A stretch of 64,000 bases of DNA from Candidatus Saccharimonadota bacterium (GCA_025928155.1 JAICKC010000001.1:36829-100828); one strand, 5' to 3'; numbered from the stretch's first letter, positions 25,186-34,714 are shown. Notes: generated by a model from the sequence alone, not told the origin. Program-made: numbers and translations.

Positions 25186-26298
25186 ATGAAGATTACACGG
25201 ATGGAGATTCGCAAGCTTAAACTACCGTTACAACGGAGCTTTGCGATGAGCTTTGGCGAGATGAATCGCAAAGAAACGGTTATCGTTAGCCTGCATACGG
25301 CCGATGGGCTAACCGGCTACGGCGAATCTTCCTCATTTTCGGCACCAATGTATACGCACGAAACGAATGATACCTGTATGTACATACAGGAACATTTTAT
25401 TGCCCCGCGCCTTGTTGGTCGGGAGTTTGATACGGTAGAAGAATTCTGCTCTGCTTATCGCAGTGTGGTCGGTAACCGGATGGCTCGCACTGGGACAGAG
25501 TGCGCCTTTTGGCATCTGCTGGCGCAGCGGGATGCCGTTTCATTAAAGCACCTGGTCGGTGGCACGAGAAGTACGATTCCCGTGGGCGAAAGTATTGGCA
25601 TCAAGCAAACCATGGCCGAGACTCTCGAGGAAATAGAGCAGCGGCTGGACGAAGGCTACGTGCGCATTAAGGTAAAGATTGCGCCCGACTGGGACACCCA
25701 GCTGCTGGCGGCAATTCGGGAGCGCTGGCCCGGCATTGATCTTACGGCAGATGCTAACGCGGCCTACCAGTTTACACAGCATCATAAAACGCTTGAAGCC
25801 CTGGATGCATTTAATCTGTCCATGCTTGAGCAGCCTTTCGGTGCTGACGATATGATCGAACACGCCAAACTCCAAGCCAAGCTCAAAACGTCGATTTGTT
25901 TGGATGAGAGCATTGAAAGTTTGGCCGATATCAAGACGGCTGATGCTCTGAGTGCAGGACGGATTGTTAATATCAAGCCCGGACGAGTCGGCGGCCTGGT
26001 TGAAAGCATAAAAATCCATAATTATGCAGTGGCTCACCATCTTGGGGTGATGTGCGGTGGTACGTTCGAGACTGGTATCGGGCGGGCCTTTAATATTGCC
26101 CTCGCTTCCCTGCCCGGTTTTATATATCCGGCTGATATGTCACCTTACCAACTTTATTTTGCCGAAGACATTGTGGAGCCAAGCTACACTGTTAAACTGG
26201 ATGGTCACATTGACGTGCCAGATACGCCGGGGCTTGGTTTTGCGGTGCGCGAAGATCTGATCGAGCAGTTTACTACTCAGAAGGTTGTTGTGCGCTAA
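25186..26298 (+). CDS. Enolase-superfamily OSBS/NSAR or dipeptide epimerase
   Basis: 370 residues in a muconate-lactonizing fold. The catalytic lysines lie in RIKVKI (Lys162, Lys164) and IKPGRVGG (Lys264). Metal ligands are Asp189 (TADANAAY), Glu215 (LEQPF) and Asp240 (LDES). GGTFETGIGRAFNIALASLP and the ending YPADMSP fit o-succinylbenzoate synthase / N-succinylamino acid racemase members. No menaquinone genes are nearby, so racemisation of N-acyl amino acids or epimerisation of dipeptides is more likely. Convergent with the HAD phosphatase (26-base overlap). Confidence 0.85.
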   Translation: MKITRMEIRKLKLPLQRSFAMSFGEMNRKETVIVSLHTADGLTGYGESSSFSAPMYTHETNDTCMYIQEHFIAPRLVGREFDTVEEFCSAYRSVVGNRMARTGTECAFWHLLAQRDAVSLKHLVGGTRSTIPVGESIGIKQTMAETLEEIEQRLDEGYVRIKVKIAPDWDTQLLAAIRERWPGIDLTADANAAYQFTQHHKTLEALDAFNLSMLEQPFGADDMIEHAKLQAKLKTSICLDESIESLADIKTADALSAGRIVNIKPGRVGGLVESIKIHNYAVAHHLGVMCGGTFETGIGRAFNIALASLPGFIYPADMSPYQLYFAEDIVEPSYTVKLDGHIDVPDTPGLGFAVREDLIEQFTTQKVVVR

Positions 26299-26818
26299 TA
26301 TATTCTACTGCCTCGAGTAGCGACGGCAGCGTGGCAGTCGCTTTGTCGCATTCTACGGTCGGTACGCCCGTCCGCACCAAGATAGTCCTGGTGTCAGCAT
26401 TAACACCGGTCATGACATCGGACGGGCGGTCACCTATCATCCAGGAGCAGGAGAGGTCGAGACTGTACTCGCGAGCGGCGTCCAATAGTAGTTTGGGTTT
26501 GGGTTTGCGACATTCACAACCGTCGTGCTCGCCGTGCGGGCAGACATAGGTTTTCAGGATTTGGATGCCGGTCGGGGCTATGAGCTGCAGTGCTTTGTCG
26601 TTAATCTGGTTAAACTCGTCCCAGCTGATAAGTCCTTCGGCAAGCCCGGCCTGGTTGGTTGCAAAGAAGATCAGGTAATCTAAGTTGGCTAGCAGTTTTA
26701 ACGCTTCCAAGGTGTTGGGCAACAGCTGAACTTTATCGAGGCTGTCGACGCGTTCGTACGTCGGCGTGCCGACAATGACGGTGCCGTCGCGGTCAAGGAA
26801 GACTGCGCATTTGGACAT
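26273..26818 (-). CDS. HAD-IIIA phosphatase (GmhB/HisB-N type)
   Basis: 181 residues. HAD motif I FLDRDGTV with nucleophile and acid Asp; motif II FFATNQAG; zinc site CPHGEHDGCECRKPKP typical of D,D-heptose 1,7-bisphosphate and histidinol phosphatases; motif IV MIGDRPSDV. Zinc ligands appear complete. Soluble. No heptose or His genes nearby, so substrate is open. The 3' end overlaps the enolase-type gene on the other strand. Confidence 0.85.
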   Translation of the reverse strand: MSKCAVFLDRDGTVIVGTPTYERVDSLDKVQLLPNTLEALKLLANLDYLIFFATNQAGLAEGLISWDEFNQINDKALQLIAPTGIQILKTYVCPHGEHDGCECRKPKPKLLLDAAREYSLDLSCSWMIGDRPSDVMTGVNADTRTILVRTGVPTVECDKATATLPSLLEAVEYISAQQPSE

Positions 26819-26877
26819 GCCTCTACTTTATATCAAAAGATCCTCAAAAATTAGCCAAATATCTGTTATAGGTACCC

Positions 26878-27663
26878 TTAAGTATGTTTCATACAGTAGA
26901 AAATCAACCCTATGGGATTGTGGGCATAAACCACAAAACGCGGTGCGTGCCGCAAAAGTTCCTCGGTCAATTCAGGCTCAAGCAAGCGATTCACAGAGAA
27001 GCCTGCGTCAATAAGCGCGTTAAAGTAGTCGGATATCGGACGCTGGTAATGCTCCACTTCAAACTCTTTACCATATTTCTCTTTCAATTCAGGGCTCGTC
27101 TTACTGCCTGCTCCCATCAAGAATTTAGCGGGCCCGCGTCTGAAGTAGCCACCTACTCCTTTTACTTTCGTCGATGGCGTTCCTGCTTTTTCTTGAACAT
27201 ACTCAAACAAATCCCATGCAGGGTGCGTTACCGAAAAAATAAATGCACCTCCATTTCTCAAAACCCTAAAAGCCTCCCGAATGGGCGATGTAATGTTTTC
27301 GATCTCGTTAAGCATCATATTGGAGTAGATAATGTCAATTGCTGCAGACTCAATCCTCCAGGGCTTAGTCGCATCATGCTCCACAAAGCTCACGCGTTCA
27401 TCTTTGGTCTTCTCGGCGGCATGCTGCAGGTTGTATGCTGAAATATCCATCATGATTATTTGCTCCGGATCTTGTTCAAGGATTTTTGGTGCGAGATAGC
27501 CGTTGCCACAGCCAAGTTCTATAACAGTTTTTCCCTTGAAGCTTCCAACTTGCTGGAACATCAAAGGGTCCAGTGCGTAACGCTTGTAGACTTCGCCTGT
27601 GTCGCCAGCGCGGTCGTTCCAATAGTTGGCAAAGGTTTTATCTTGATAAAGGGATTTATGCAT
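26878..27663 (-). CDS. Class I SAM-dependent methyltransferase
   Basis: 261 residues from MHKSLYQDKTFANYW; the extra 28 codons upstream look unlike protein. The SAM-binding motif is VIELGCGNGYLAP (motif I), with DISAYNLQ (motif II) and IIYSNMMLNEIEN (motif IV). A C-terminal GGYFRRGPAKF insert and FVVYAHNPIGL tail resemble ubiquinone/menaquinone or small-molecule methyltransferases (Methyltransf_11). Stand-alone gene, divergent from the PadR unit. Substrate unknown. Confidence 0.85.
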   Translation of the reverse strand: MHKSLYQDKTFANYWNDRAGDTGEVYKRYALDPLMFQQVGSFKGKTVIELGCGNGYLAPKILEQDPEQIIMMDISAYNLQHAAEKTKDERVSFVEHDATKPWRIESAAIDIIYSNMMLNEIENITSPIREAFRVLRNGGAFIFSVTHPAWDLFEYVQEKAGTPSTKVKGVGGYFRRGPAKFLMGAGSKTSPELKEKYGKEFEVEHYQRPISDYFNALIDAGFSVNRLLEPELTEELLRHAPRFVVYAHNPIGLIFYCMKHT

Positions 27664-27805
27664 GGCCGTTATTATATCAGTTTCAGCGGCAGAGGAGTTG
27701 AACCACTGCAACAGATTGGAAGTGGACACAAAGTAAAAAGGCCTCAACTTGAAGAGGCTTCTTATCGGTAATCAGTTCATGGTGAACCACGGCCTATACG
27801 TACGC

Positions 27806-27835
27806 TTGACCATTACTATTACCTCCGAGTATAGT
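27806..27835 (+). promoter_or_regulatory. Promoter of the PadR-ABC operon, probably leaderless
   Basis: TTGACC (27806-27811), 18-base spacer, TATAGT (27830-27835). The expected start, about seven bases on, falls at the ATG at 27843, so the mRNA is probably leaderless. Confidence 0.6.
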
Positions 27836-27842
27836 TTTACTC

Positions 27843-28385
27843 ATGGTAGTTTCTTACCCTCTTCTGGGCATACTAAATCGGCAGCCAAGCTATGGTTACG
27901 AATTAAAACGGACATACGATAGGTTATTCGGCAAAGATAAGCCGCTGGCGGTTGGGTATTTATACGCAACGCTAGCTCGCCTTTCTCGAGATAACAAAAT
28001 AGTTGAACAGGAGACGAGTGAGCCTAGTGGTGGCCCGGAACGCAAGCAGTATATCCTTACGTCACTGGGCAAGGAGGACCTTGCGGCGTGGCTGGCTATG
28101 CCCGAGGAACTTCGCCCCAATACGCAAGCCATACTGTATACAAAAGTCATAACCTCGATTCTTGTAGATGAAGATCCGAACTATTATCTTGATTCTCAGC
28201 GTCTCGCTCACCTGAAACGTATGCATGAGCTCACTGAGTTACGGGATAGAGGTGATCCATCCCTGGTACCTCAGGCGGATTATGATCTTTTCCATCTCGA
28301 AGCAGACTTACGCTGGATCGAGGTAACGGCCGCCAGGCTTGAAACTTTAACAAAGGAGATACGGAGTGAGCGAGAGAGATACTGA
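27843..28385 (+). CDS. PadR family transcriptional regulator
   Basis: 180 residues. N-terminal winged helix (PLLGILNRQPSYGYELKRTY, VGYLYATLARLSRDNKI, GGPERKQYILTSLGKEDL), then a C-terminal helical domain of the PadR-like family. PadR proteins repress small-molecule-responsive transport operons. First gene of an operon with ABC ATPase and permease; its stop overlaps the ATPase start by 20 bases. Probably controls this operon and itself. Confidence 0.9.
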   Translation: MVVSYPLLGILNRQPSYGYELKRTYDRLFGKDKPLAVGYLYATLARLSRDNKIVEQETSEPSGGPERKQYILTSLGKEDLAAWLAMPEELRPNTQAILYTKVITSILVDEDPNYYLDSQRLAHLKRMHELTELRDRGDPSLVPQADYDLFHLEADLRWIEVTAARLETLTKEIRSERERY

Positions 28386-29073
28386 ATATATTTTAAGGGC
28401 TGTCGACTTGCAGAAATCTTTTGGCCTAACGCCTGCATTACAGGGTTCCAGCTTGGAAGTGAAACAGGGCGAAACAATCGCCATCATGGGGCCGAGTGGT
28501 TCTGGCAAGTCGACGCTTTTGCACTGCGTCGCGGGTATCTTTACTCCGGACAAAGGCGAAGTATGGTTTGACGGTAAGCGCTTAGACCAAATGAACGAGG
28601 AAGAACGAACTGAGCTCCGTCGTACGCAATTTGGTTTCGTCTTCCAATTCGGCCAACTCGTGCCGGAACTAACGGCCGAGGACAACGTCGCACTACCGCT
28701 CATGCTCGACTATAAGGTGAGCAGCAAAGAAGCTTACAAGCGTGCTCGCAGCTGGTTTAGCAAGCTGAGTATTGAAGGGATGGAAAAGCATCGCTCCGGT
28801 GAGCTATCTGGTGGTCAAGCGCAGCGTGTTGCCATTGCCCGTGCGTTAGTTATCCAGCCAAAGGTCATTTTTGCTGATGAGCCAACCGGCTCGCTTGACT
28901 CTCTGGCTGGCGAGAATGTGATGAAGCTCATGATGAAAGCTGCATGCGACCAAGGGACAACAGTGGTCATAGTGACGCACGACGCTCGCATTGCTGCGTA
29001 TGCCGGGAGGCAGGTCATGGTGCGGGACGGTAAGGTCATGGACGTAGCACACGAAACCCGGGTTGTACGATGA
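28366..29073 (+). CDS. ABC transporter ATP-binding protein (MacB/LolD type)
   Basis: 235 residues, GTG start at 28366 after AAAGGAGATA. Walker A GPSGSGKST, Q-loop FQFGQLVPEL, signature LSGGQAQRVAIA, Walker B VIFADEPTGSLD, and H-loop VTHD are intact. Short MacB-type cassette that pairs with an FtsX-like permease. The last four bases overlap the permease ATG (ATGA). Role is export or mechanotransmission; substrate unknown. Confidence 0.95.
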   Translation: MSERDTEYILRAVDLQKSFGLTPALQGSSLEVKQGETIAIMGPSGSGKSTLLHCVAGIFTPDKGEVWFDGKRLDQMNEEERTELRRTQFGFVFQFGQLVPELTAEDNVALPLMLDYKVSSKEAYKRARSWFSKLSIEGMEKHRSGELSGGQAQRVAIARALVIQPKVIFADEPTGSLDSLAGENVMKLMMKAACDQGTTVVIVTHDARIAAYAGRQVMVRDGKVMDVAHETRVVR

Positions 29074-31349
29074 GACTCGTAAGTCTAGGATTACGACTCG
29101 TGTTCAAAGGCGGAAGAGAAGCACTTACCCGCCTTCTCGTGACCATGCTGGCAGTTAGTATCGGTACAGTGCTTTTGTCTCTGACATTCGCCACACTGAA
29201 TGCCGTAAACACACAGAACCAGAAGACGGCTTGGCTTGATACCGCATCTCCTACTCTAAGTCCGAGCCGAGCCGTAACAAACGCTAGCCCATTATGGTGG
29301 CTGTTCACCACGGATCAATTCCAGGCGCAAACCCTTTACCGCGTAGATGTTGCGGCGACCGGGACAAATTCGCCTGTGCCGCCTGGTATCTCACACTTAC
29401 CTGGCCCTGGGCAATACTTCGTTTCGCCCGCTCTCGCAGCGCTCTTGCGAGCAACGCCGTCGTCAGAGCTAGGGGACCGCTTTCCTGGCGAGCAAGCAGG
29501 CCTTATTGGCCAAGCTGCACTATCGAGCCCCAGTGCCCTTGTAGTAATTGTAGGGCATACGCCTAGCCAACTATCAGCCACTCCGGGTGCGGTTCAGATT
29601 TCCGAAATCAATACCTCGCCGGTGTCATCCCTCTCATCCACCCAAGAGGGGGCGAGCGTCACTTATAGCGCTTCAAATATGAAAGCTGTGATAGCAATCG
29701 GCGCGCTTGCACTGCTGTTACCCGTTCTCGTTTTAATTAGTGCCGCGACACGTATCGCAGCAGCACGCAGAGAGCAACGATTCGCCGCGATGCGTCTCGT
29801 TGGCGCTACACCCAAGCAAGTTACCATCATCGCTACGGTAGAGGCAGGTCTGGCAGCGGCAGGAGGCGTGCTTCTCGGCCTAATTTTCTTTTTAGCTCTT
29901 AGTCCACTTCTCCAGAACTTCTCTTTAACCGGGCAGCCCTTTTGGCGAGGTGACATATCTCTACGCGCCTTAGATATTGTCATCATTGGGCTTGGTATCC
30001 CCATCGTCTCCATAGTGGCAGGCTGGTTTAGTCTACGGAGAGTACGAATCTCTCCTCTCGGTGTGGCAAGACATGCTACTCCGGCTCCGCCTCGTGTGTA
30101 TCGTGTATTCCCTCTCCTTGTAGGCTTGCTGATGCTTGTCTATTTTGTTACCTTCGGTAAGCCAAGTAGTGTTGGGGGTCAGATTGACGGCTATTTTGCG
30201 TCATTTCTCTTGATCATGCTTGGCATTATTTTTGCCGGCCCCTGGCTCTTATTGGTTGGCTCTCATTTGATGCTGCGCCGGGTACGTCGTGCAGACGTCT
30301 TGCTTGCCGGACGGCACTTAGCCGATGATCCGCGCGGCGGATTCCGTACCATTAGCGGATTAGTGCTTGCGCTCTTTGTGACTACCGTGACCGTTGGCGT
30401 CACGGGAACAATATTGAGAATACATACCACTTCCGCTGGCGTAGCGACGGCAGCTGCTCAAACCACGATTGTCGATCAGCTGGGCGATATGCAGGCGTCC
30501 GGGCTGCAAGGTATTTCCTTAGCATCAGTTCCCAATACCCTGATCTCAAAAGCAAAGGCCATTCCTGGCGTGTCAGGAGTAGTACTCGTTCGTGTACCTC
30601 CTGCGTACCAGATTCCTCACGATATTACACCAAGCGATATTCAGGGCTTGGCTTCCTGTGCTGAGCTTGCCACTGTCCCGGCCTTAGGCAAATGCCCCGT
30701 TGGAGCGAACGTAGCTTCCATGTACCCGGACTTCGGATTCTCGCTGACCAAGACAAGCCAAAGTGATACGGTATGGCCGATCGCTAACGTATCGACCCGG
30801 GAGTTGTCTGAACTGCCGGTCGAGGCGGCGGTTGTGTATGCAGACAACTCTAGTGCCACTATTGAGCAAGTGCGAACACTCCTCGAGCAGTCTCTTCCAT
30901 ACCAGGGTCCACCCACCATAGTTGGCGGTATTACCGGGGATAACATACAAACGTTCCAGGCGCTGCAGCGTATCGCGAACTTAGTGATTGCTGCCAGTAT
31001 GGTTATTGCGGGCTGCAGCCTTGCAGTAAGTGTCGTATCGAGCATTACCGAGCGAAAGCGCCCCTTCACTCTTCTCCGATTGGCCGGAGTGCCCCTTACT
31101 ACACTCAGAAAGGTCGTTGCTATAGAAACGGGCATACCGTTAGTGATTGTTGCCTTGCTGTCCGTGGGCCTGGGACTACTTGCTTCTGAATTACTCTTAA
31201 GGTCGCTTCTGAGTTTATCGTTGCATACACCAACGTTCTCATACTATCTGGCCGTGATTGGCGGTATCGTGCTCTCACTCGGCGTTATCGGTGCGACGCT
31301 GCCCATCATCGAGCAAGTTACTAAACCGGATGATGCTAAGTTTGAGTAA
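29070..31349 (+). CDS. FtsX-like ABC permease (MacB type)
   Basis: 759 residues. First membrane helix near 20-45, a periplasmic region (about 50-190), then two FtsX-type blocks: VIAIGALALLLPVLVLISAA with EQRFAAMRLVGATPKQV (coupling motif near 235) and, after a second extracellular domain (about 450-620), ERKRPFTLLRLAGVPLTTLR (near 665) with three helices to the end. This is the layout of longer, two-block permeases like those for lantibiotic or lipoprotein export. Partner of the ATPase upstream. Confidence 0.9.
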   Translation: MRLVSLGLRLVFKGGREALTRLLVTMLAVSIGTVLLSLTFATLNAVNTQNQKTAWLDTASPTLSPSRAVTNASPLWWLFTTDQFQAQTLYRVDVAATGTNSPVPPGISHLPGPGQYFVSPALAALLRATPSSELGDRFPGEQAGLIGQAALSSPSALVVIVGHTPSQLSATPGAVQISEINTSPVSSLSSTQEGASVTYSASNMKAVIAIGALALLLPVLVLISAATRIAAARREQRFAAMRLVGATPKQVTIIATVEAGLAAAGGVLLGLIFFLALSPLLQNFSLTGQPFWRGDISLRALDIVIIGLGIPIVSIVAGWFSLRRVRISPLGVARHATPAPPRVYRVFPLLVGLLMLVYFVTFGKPSSVGGQIDGYFASFLLIMLGIIFAGPWLLLVGSHLMLRRVRRADVLLAGRHLADDPRGGFRTISGLVLALFVTTVTVGVTGTILRIHTTSAGVATAAAQTTIVDQLGDMQASGLQGISLASVPNTLISKAKAIPGVSGVVLVRVPPAYQIPHDITPSDIQGLASCAELATVPALGKCPVGANVASMYPDFGFSLTKTSQSDTVWPIANVSTRELSELPVEAAVVYADNSSATIEQVRTLLEQSLPYQGPPTIVGGITGDNIQTFQALQRIANLVIAASMVIAGCSLAVSVVSSITERKRPFTLLRLAGVPLTTLRKVVAIETGIPLVIVALLSVGLGLLASELLLRSLLSLSLHTPTFSYYLAVIGGIVLSLGVIGATLPIIEQVTKPDDAKFE

Positions 31350-31444
31350 AAGGTCTTGCTGTCCTCTTGAAATCCGCGCTTTCAACTGATGCATACAGGA
31401 CGATTGTAGAAGTTGGCTCTGGCTGAAGGTGGTGCTGTATAAAG

Positions 31445-31942
31445 TTATGCTGACATCGATGAGGAGGAAGACGATGAATAGCCTACTGCCTTTTCGCCTC
31501 TCGATAACGCCAGTACTATTTCCTGTTTACGTTTCCGTGCCTCTGCTAGACCACGGACTTTCCAATAGTAGGTTTCCTCTCTATTTTTCGCTGAAATAGT
31601 TATTGGTCGCTTGAGAATGACAAAAGACATAAGAGCGCCTAGGAGAACAAGTAGGAGCCAGATTAGGTCTGCGATAACCAGCAACAAAGGCCAGCCAATG
31701 AAAGTGAAGACTATCGCTATAACTATAAAGATTAAAAGAAGTCGTAGATCATCGACGCTATCAGGGATAGGTGAATATGTAAAGAAATTAGCCCATCCTG
31801 TTTTCTTATTGGGGTCCTTCTGTTTCTTCGATAGCCGGCCAATGAATCGTTCGCGGAGACCTATACCTTGTCGAGACAGTAAGAGCTGCAGGCTAACTAG
31901 CCATGTTTTTCCGGCGGGGTCTGTTATGTGTGTAATGAGCAT
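31445..31942 (-). CDS. Hypothetical membrane protein, Ser-rich tail
   Basis: 165 residues with one long or two close membrane segments (LLLIFIVIAIVFTFIGWP and LVIADLIWLLLVLLGALMSFVIL, about 68-110). A C-terminal soluble segment with KVRGLAEARKRKQEIVLAL ends in a run of seven Ser before MSA. No known family. The N-terminal 50 residues are basic and cytoplasmic. Convergent with the ABC permease. The start codon is uncertain. Confidence 0.5.
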   Translation of the reverse strand: MLITHITDPAGKTWLVSLQLLLSRQGIGLRERFIGRLSKKQKDPNKKTGWANFFTYSPIPDSVDDLRLLLIFIVIAIVFTFIGWPLLLVIADLIWLLLVLLGALMSFVILKRPITISAKNREETYYWKVRGLAEARKRKQEIVLALSRGEKAVGYSSSSSSSMSA

Positions 31943-31994
31943 ATCTTGTATTTAGCCTGATGCTTACCCACTCATGATACCTACTATTAAAACA

Positions 31995-32024
31995 AAGTTC
32001 CATGAACAGACTTTCATGGAACTT
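31995..32024. repeat. Hairpin next to repeat copy 1
   Basis: A 12-bp perfect stem AAGTTCCATGAA/TTCATGGAACTT with a 6-base loop. It lies just beyond repeat copy 1 and is of the same type as the hairpins at 41655 and 45259. Probably a bidirectional terminator. Confidence 0.6.
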
Positions 32025-32045
32025 GTTTGCATCTTTCAAAAGATG

Positions 32046-32115
32046 TGGTGCTCTGGAGCAACTTTCTTTCAAACAACTTCTGCAGTAGTCAGATCATCTC
32101 CAAAGTCTTTGATGA
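32046..32115 (-). repeat. Dispersed repeat, copy 1
   Basis: About 70 bases, shared in the minus direction with 33405, 41721 and 45321. The common core reads TTCGAAAGAAAG (here TTTGAAAGAAAG) and then CTC-(A/C)AGGGCACC-type sequence. Its frame reads LLQKLFERKLL after a TGA. Each copy sits just before a hairpin. The rest of the gap 31943-32299 shows no gene. Confidence 0.55.
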
Positions 32116-32299
32116 GCGACCGTAACTCATGGCAGTTATCTAAACAGTAGCCGTAACATGGTCCGTATCCTGTAAAGCTAGATCCTCAAATATGTCTCAA
32201 CCGAATGGCAATCTTTCTATGTATCTTCTCACCGAGGATGGTTGAAGTAGTGACCATCCAGATAACTTTGATCGGACTATATATACTAAGATTAGAATC

Positions 32300-33262
32300 A
32301 TGCCAGGGCCGAAATTTGCCATCTTAACCGCCACACATGAAGGTACGTTTGACTATCTGCCATATTGCATAGAGTCGGCACGGGCTCAAGTAATAGACGG
32401 CCCGGACCAGTACACGTACCAACACGTTATCGTGAGTGACGGCAGCGAGCGCGCTTGGGAGTACACTAAAGCCGAAGCTGAGCGGGATTCTCGTATAGTA
32501 CCAGTTTACCTGGAAGAAAACCAAGGACAGGTTGCAGCACTCAGAGCTGGAGAACTTGCGCTTATCAACGCATCGCTGGATGCTCTTCATAGCCGCGGCG
32601 AACACGTCAACGAGACATACCCTAACTACTTCATAGTGGTTGATGGCGACGATGGACTTACTCCAACCGCCCTCTCTGACTACAGTGAAACCTCCCGCCA
32701 GCAATGGAAAACGACAGGTACTATTCCAGGGGTTATGTTTGGTCAGGCGGTTATCATCGACGAACATGGGAAAACATTGGATGACGTACCGCACATACCT
32801 GGCTACAACAACATACCCGACACTAGCGACGTTGACTCATTTCTGGCGCACATGAAAGTATGCAATCATCTCCCAAGCAAGCCGGCCTTTCACTGGGAAT
32901 TTTTTCACCTTAGTCGCATACCACCTATGATCAATGGTGAAAGAGTAGTCTGTGTCGATTGGCTGCTGGCGCTCAGTGGCTTAAAAATGTGCAGAATCAA
33001 GCAGCAGCCCATATCGGGATATGTGCACATGCCGACGGCGACGAGCTATTACCGAGTGCGATCTGGACAGGCAAGTCTTTCAGAGAGCGCTAATGGTGCA
33101 TGGGAACGTGAGCGAGTCGCATTGGTCAATGGAGAATTTGATCCATTTGCCCCAGAGAGCGGAGCTATACTGGAGGCGTGCCAAACTTTGGGTTTGACGC
33201 CATCTCGATTGGCACTCCGTGAAATGATGGCGTTTGAAACACGAGGATTGCCCTCTTCATAA
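32300..33262 (+). CDS. Family 2 glycosyltransferase, soluble
   Basis: 320 residues, no membrane segment. GT-A motifs FAILTATHEGTFDYLPYCIE, HVIVSDGSE (Asp for nucleotide), GQVAALRAG and VVDGDDGL (DxD) are clear; a C-terminal part has MINGERVVCVDWLLALSG. Transfers a sugar to an unknown acceptor. ATG at 32300 lies 12 bases after TATACT, so the leader is very short. Flanked by repeat copies 1 and 2, in an otherwise gene-poor stretch, which may mark a mobile region. Confidence 0.75.
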   Translation: MPGPKFAILTATHEGTFDYLPYCIESARAQVIDGPDQYTYQHVIVSDGSERAWEYTKAEAERDSRIVPVYLEENQGQVAALRAGELALINASLDALHSRGEHVNETYPNYFIVVDGDDGLTPTALSDYSETSRQQWKTTGTIPGVMFGQAVIIDEHGKTLDDVPHIPGYNNIPDTSDVDSFLAHMKVCNHLPSKPAFHWEFFHLSRIPPMINGERVVCVDWLLALSGLKMCRIKQQPISGYVHMPTATSYYRVRSGQASLSESANGAWERERVALVNGEFDPFAPESGAILEACQTLGLTPSRLALREMMAFETRGLPSS

Positions 33263-33359
33263 TCGTTGGTGGTGCGCTATGACGAGGGTCCACGATGCAT
33301 AGTAAATATCTTATGAAATCCTTCGCTATCTGTGATAAATTCAGTGACCTCGAAGAAAA

Positions 33360-33387
33360 ATGAACTAGAATAACCAAGTACTCTAGT
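33360..33387. repeat. Weak hairpin beside repeat copy 2
   Basis: Imperfect inverted repeat AACTAGA/TCTAGTT with an 11-base loop. Positionally equals the hairpins beside the other repeat copies, but is weaker. Confidence 0.35.
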
Positions 33388-33404
33388 TTACTTATGCTCG
33401 AATT

Positions 33405-33475
33405 GGTGCCCTTGAGCGACTTTCTTTCGAACACCTTTTGCAATGGTTAAATCACCTTGTCAAAAGCCTTAATGA
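33405..33475 (-). repeat. Dispersed repeat, copy 2 (broken reading frame)
   Basis: Second copy. In frame with the open stretch ending at 33447 it reads KAFDKVI, stop, PLQKVFERKSLKGT. Copy 3 has a CAA codon where this has TAA, so this copy seems to carry a nonsense change in a formerly coding sequence. Plus-strand flank TATGCTCGAATTGGTGC resembles that next to the tRNA-Leu genes (34715, 47250). No other gene in 33263-33598. Confidence 0.55.
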
Positions 33476-33598
33476 ATAGCTGCTGGCCGGTGTAGGACGT
33501 CAAGCTCTCGTGAGCTACCTGAGATTCTGTTGAGCCTAGCCTAGTTCTGATGTATGAGAAAGTCGTCGATTTAGCTTTAACCAAGCATTGGAACGACT

Positions 33599-34570
33599 CT
33601 ATAATTGACTGCCCGTCCCACCAGTTTGGCCGGTAGACCGCCACTCAGGAGCCCCTTGAACTTGATAGTAACCGAGAAACGAGGGCTTTTCAGGCAACCC
33701 AGCCCGCTCCAGGTTAGTAGGTGCCTCACCTTCTATCACTAGATCTGTCCAGAAGCCTTTATCGTTTTTCTTCCTGCTGTACCCCTGTAGACACAACCTC
33801 TCTACGATGTTGGCAGGGAGATTCAGGCGTTCGATGACCTCTCCTGGCAGGATGCGCTTAGCAATCTTTTTCGGTAACGGTTTGAAAGATTCAAACCTGT
33901 AGCCCCCTAAGCACTTAGGACTTGCTTGACCTTCATCAACATTGGGGCTATACGGTATTAAGTCAAACCATTTGAACTCAGCAGGAATTGCAACGGGCGG
34001 GTTCGGGCTATTTGCCATATCGTCAAGCGCATTGCGCATCTCGCTCTCCCGTAATACAAAGTCTCTAGCCTCTAACTCAGCCACTACAGTATTCGGGCTG
34101 AAATGAGGCGTACCGCCGTATGCTGACATGCGGACTATATTCTGCATGCCTATCCTCTTCAACGCCCCTAGCATTACTCCGCTGACTCGATACTCACTGT
34201 CGATCTGCGCAAATCTTGTACAGTTTCCGAGGATGGTATGGACGTCCATAGTACCGGCGTACAGCCAGCCCTGCATGGCTACTTCTGCCGCCCGTCTTGC
34301 TACATAGTTCTTCTGCTCAAACTCCCGCCCTAGTTCCAGCCCCGCTAGCTTCAGTACTAATTCTGAGCCTCCGATTCCAGGCAGCTCCCAGGCGAGGTTT
34401 TGTGGTGGGCCTGATGAATCCAACCTTTCCCTGTTAACCCCTGGTATATCTCCTACAACGGCGAGACGAGGAATAATATTGGGGATGGGAGCTCTACAGA
34501 GACCTTTGGCGAACTCTACGGGCCCCAGCTCTTTAGGATGTACGGCGGCAAGGAATCTGTATCTGGGCAT
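33599..34570 (-). CDS. Hypothetical protein, 323 residues
   Basis: No family recognised. Soluble, mixed composition. Residues 40-140 look alpha/beta (RLAVVGDIPGVNRERLDSS, AAEVAMQGWLYAGTMDV). Several segments resemble a plasmid-/phage-like protein or a nuclease partner, but no catalytic motif is certain. C-terminal half is Pro-rich (VAIPAEFKWFDLIPYSPN). Minus strand, downstream of the tRNA-Val/Leu pair. A shorter start is possible. Confidence 0.5.
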   Translation of the reverse strand: MPRYRFLAAVHPKELGPVEFAKGLCRAPIPNIIPRLAVVGDIPGVNRERLDSSGPPQNLAWELPGIGGSELVLKLAGLELGREFEQKNYVARRAAEVAMQGWLYAGTMDVHTILGNCTRFAQIDSEYRVSGVMLGALKRIGMQNIVRMSAYGGTPHFSPNTVVAELEARDFVLRESEMRNALDDMANSPNPPVAIPAEFKWFDLIPYSPNVDEGQASPKCLGGYRFESFKPLPKKIAKRILPGEVIERLNLPANIVERLCLQGYSRKKNDKGFWTDLVIEGEAPTNLERAGLPEKPSFLGYYQVQGAPEWRSTGQTGGTGSQL

Positions 34571-34714
34571 AACGCACGCAAGAATAGCATATGCCTAGGT
34601 ACATAGTAACTCGAGTTATTATTAGTGGCGCGGAAGGCTTTGCTATCTATGTGTACTCTCGAAAAATAAAAATAGGGTATATATACTCATACTCAACTTT
34701 GCTTATGGTCAATT

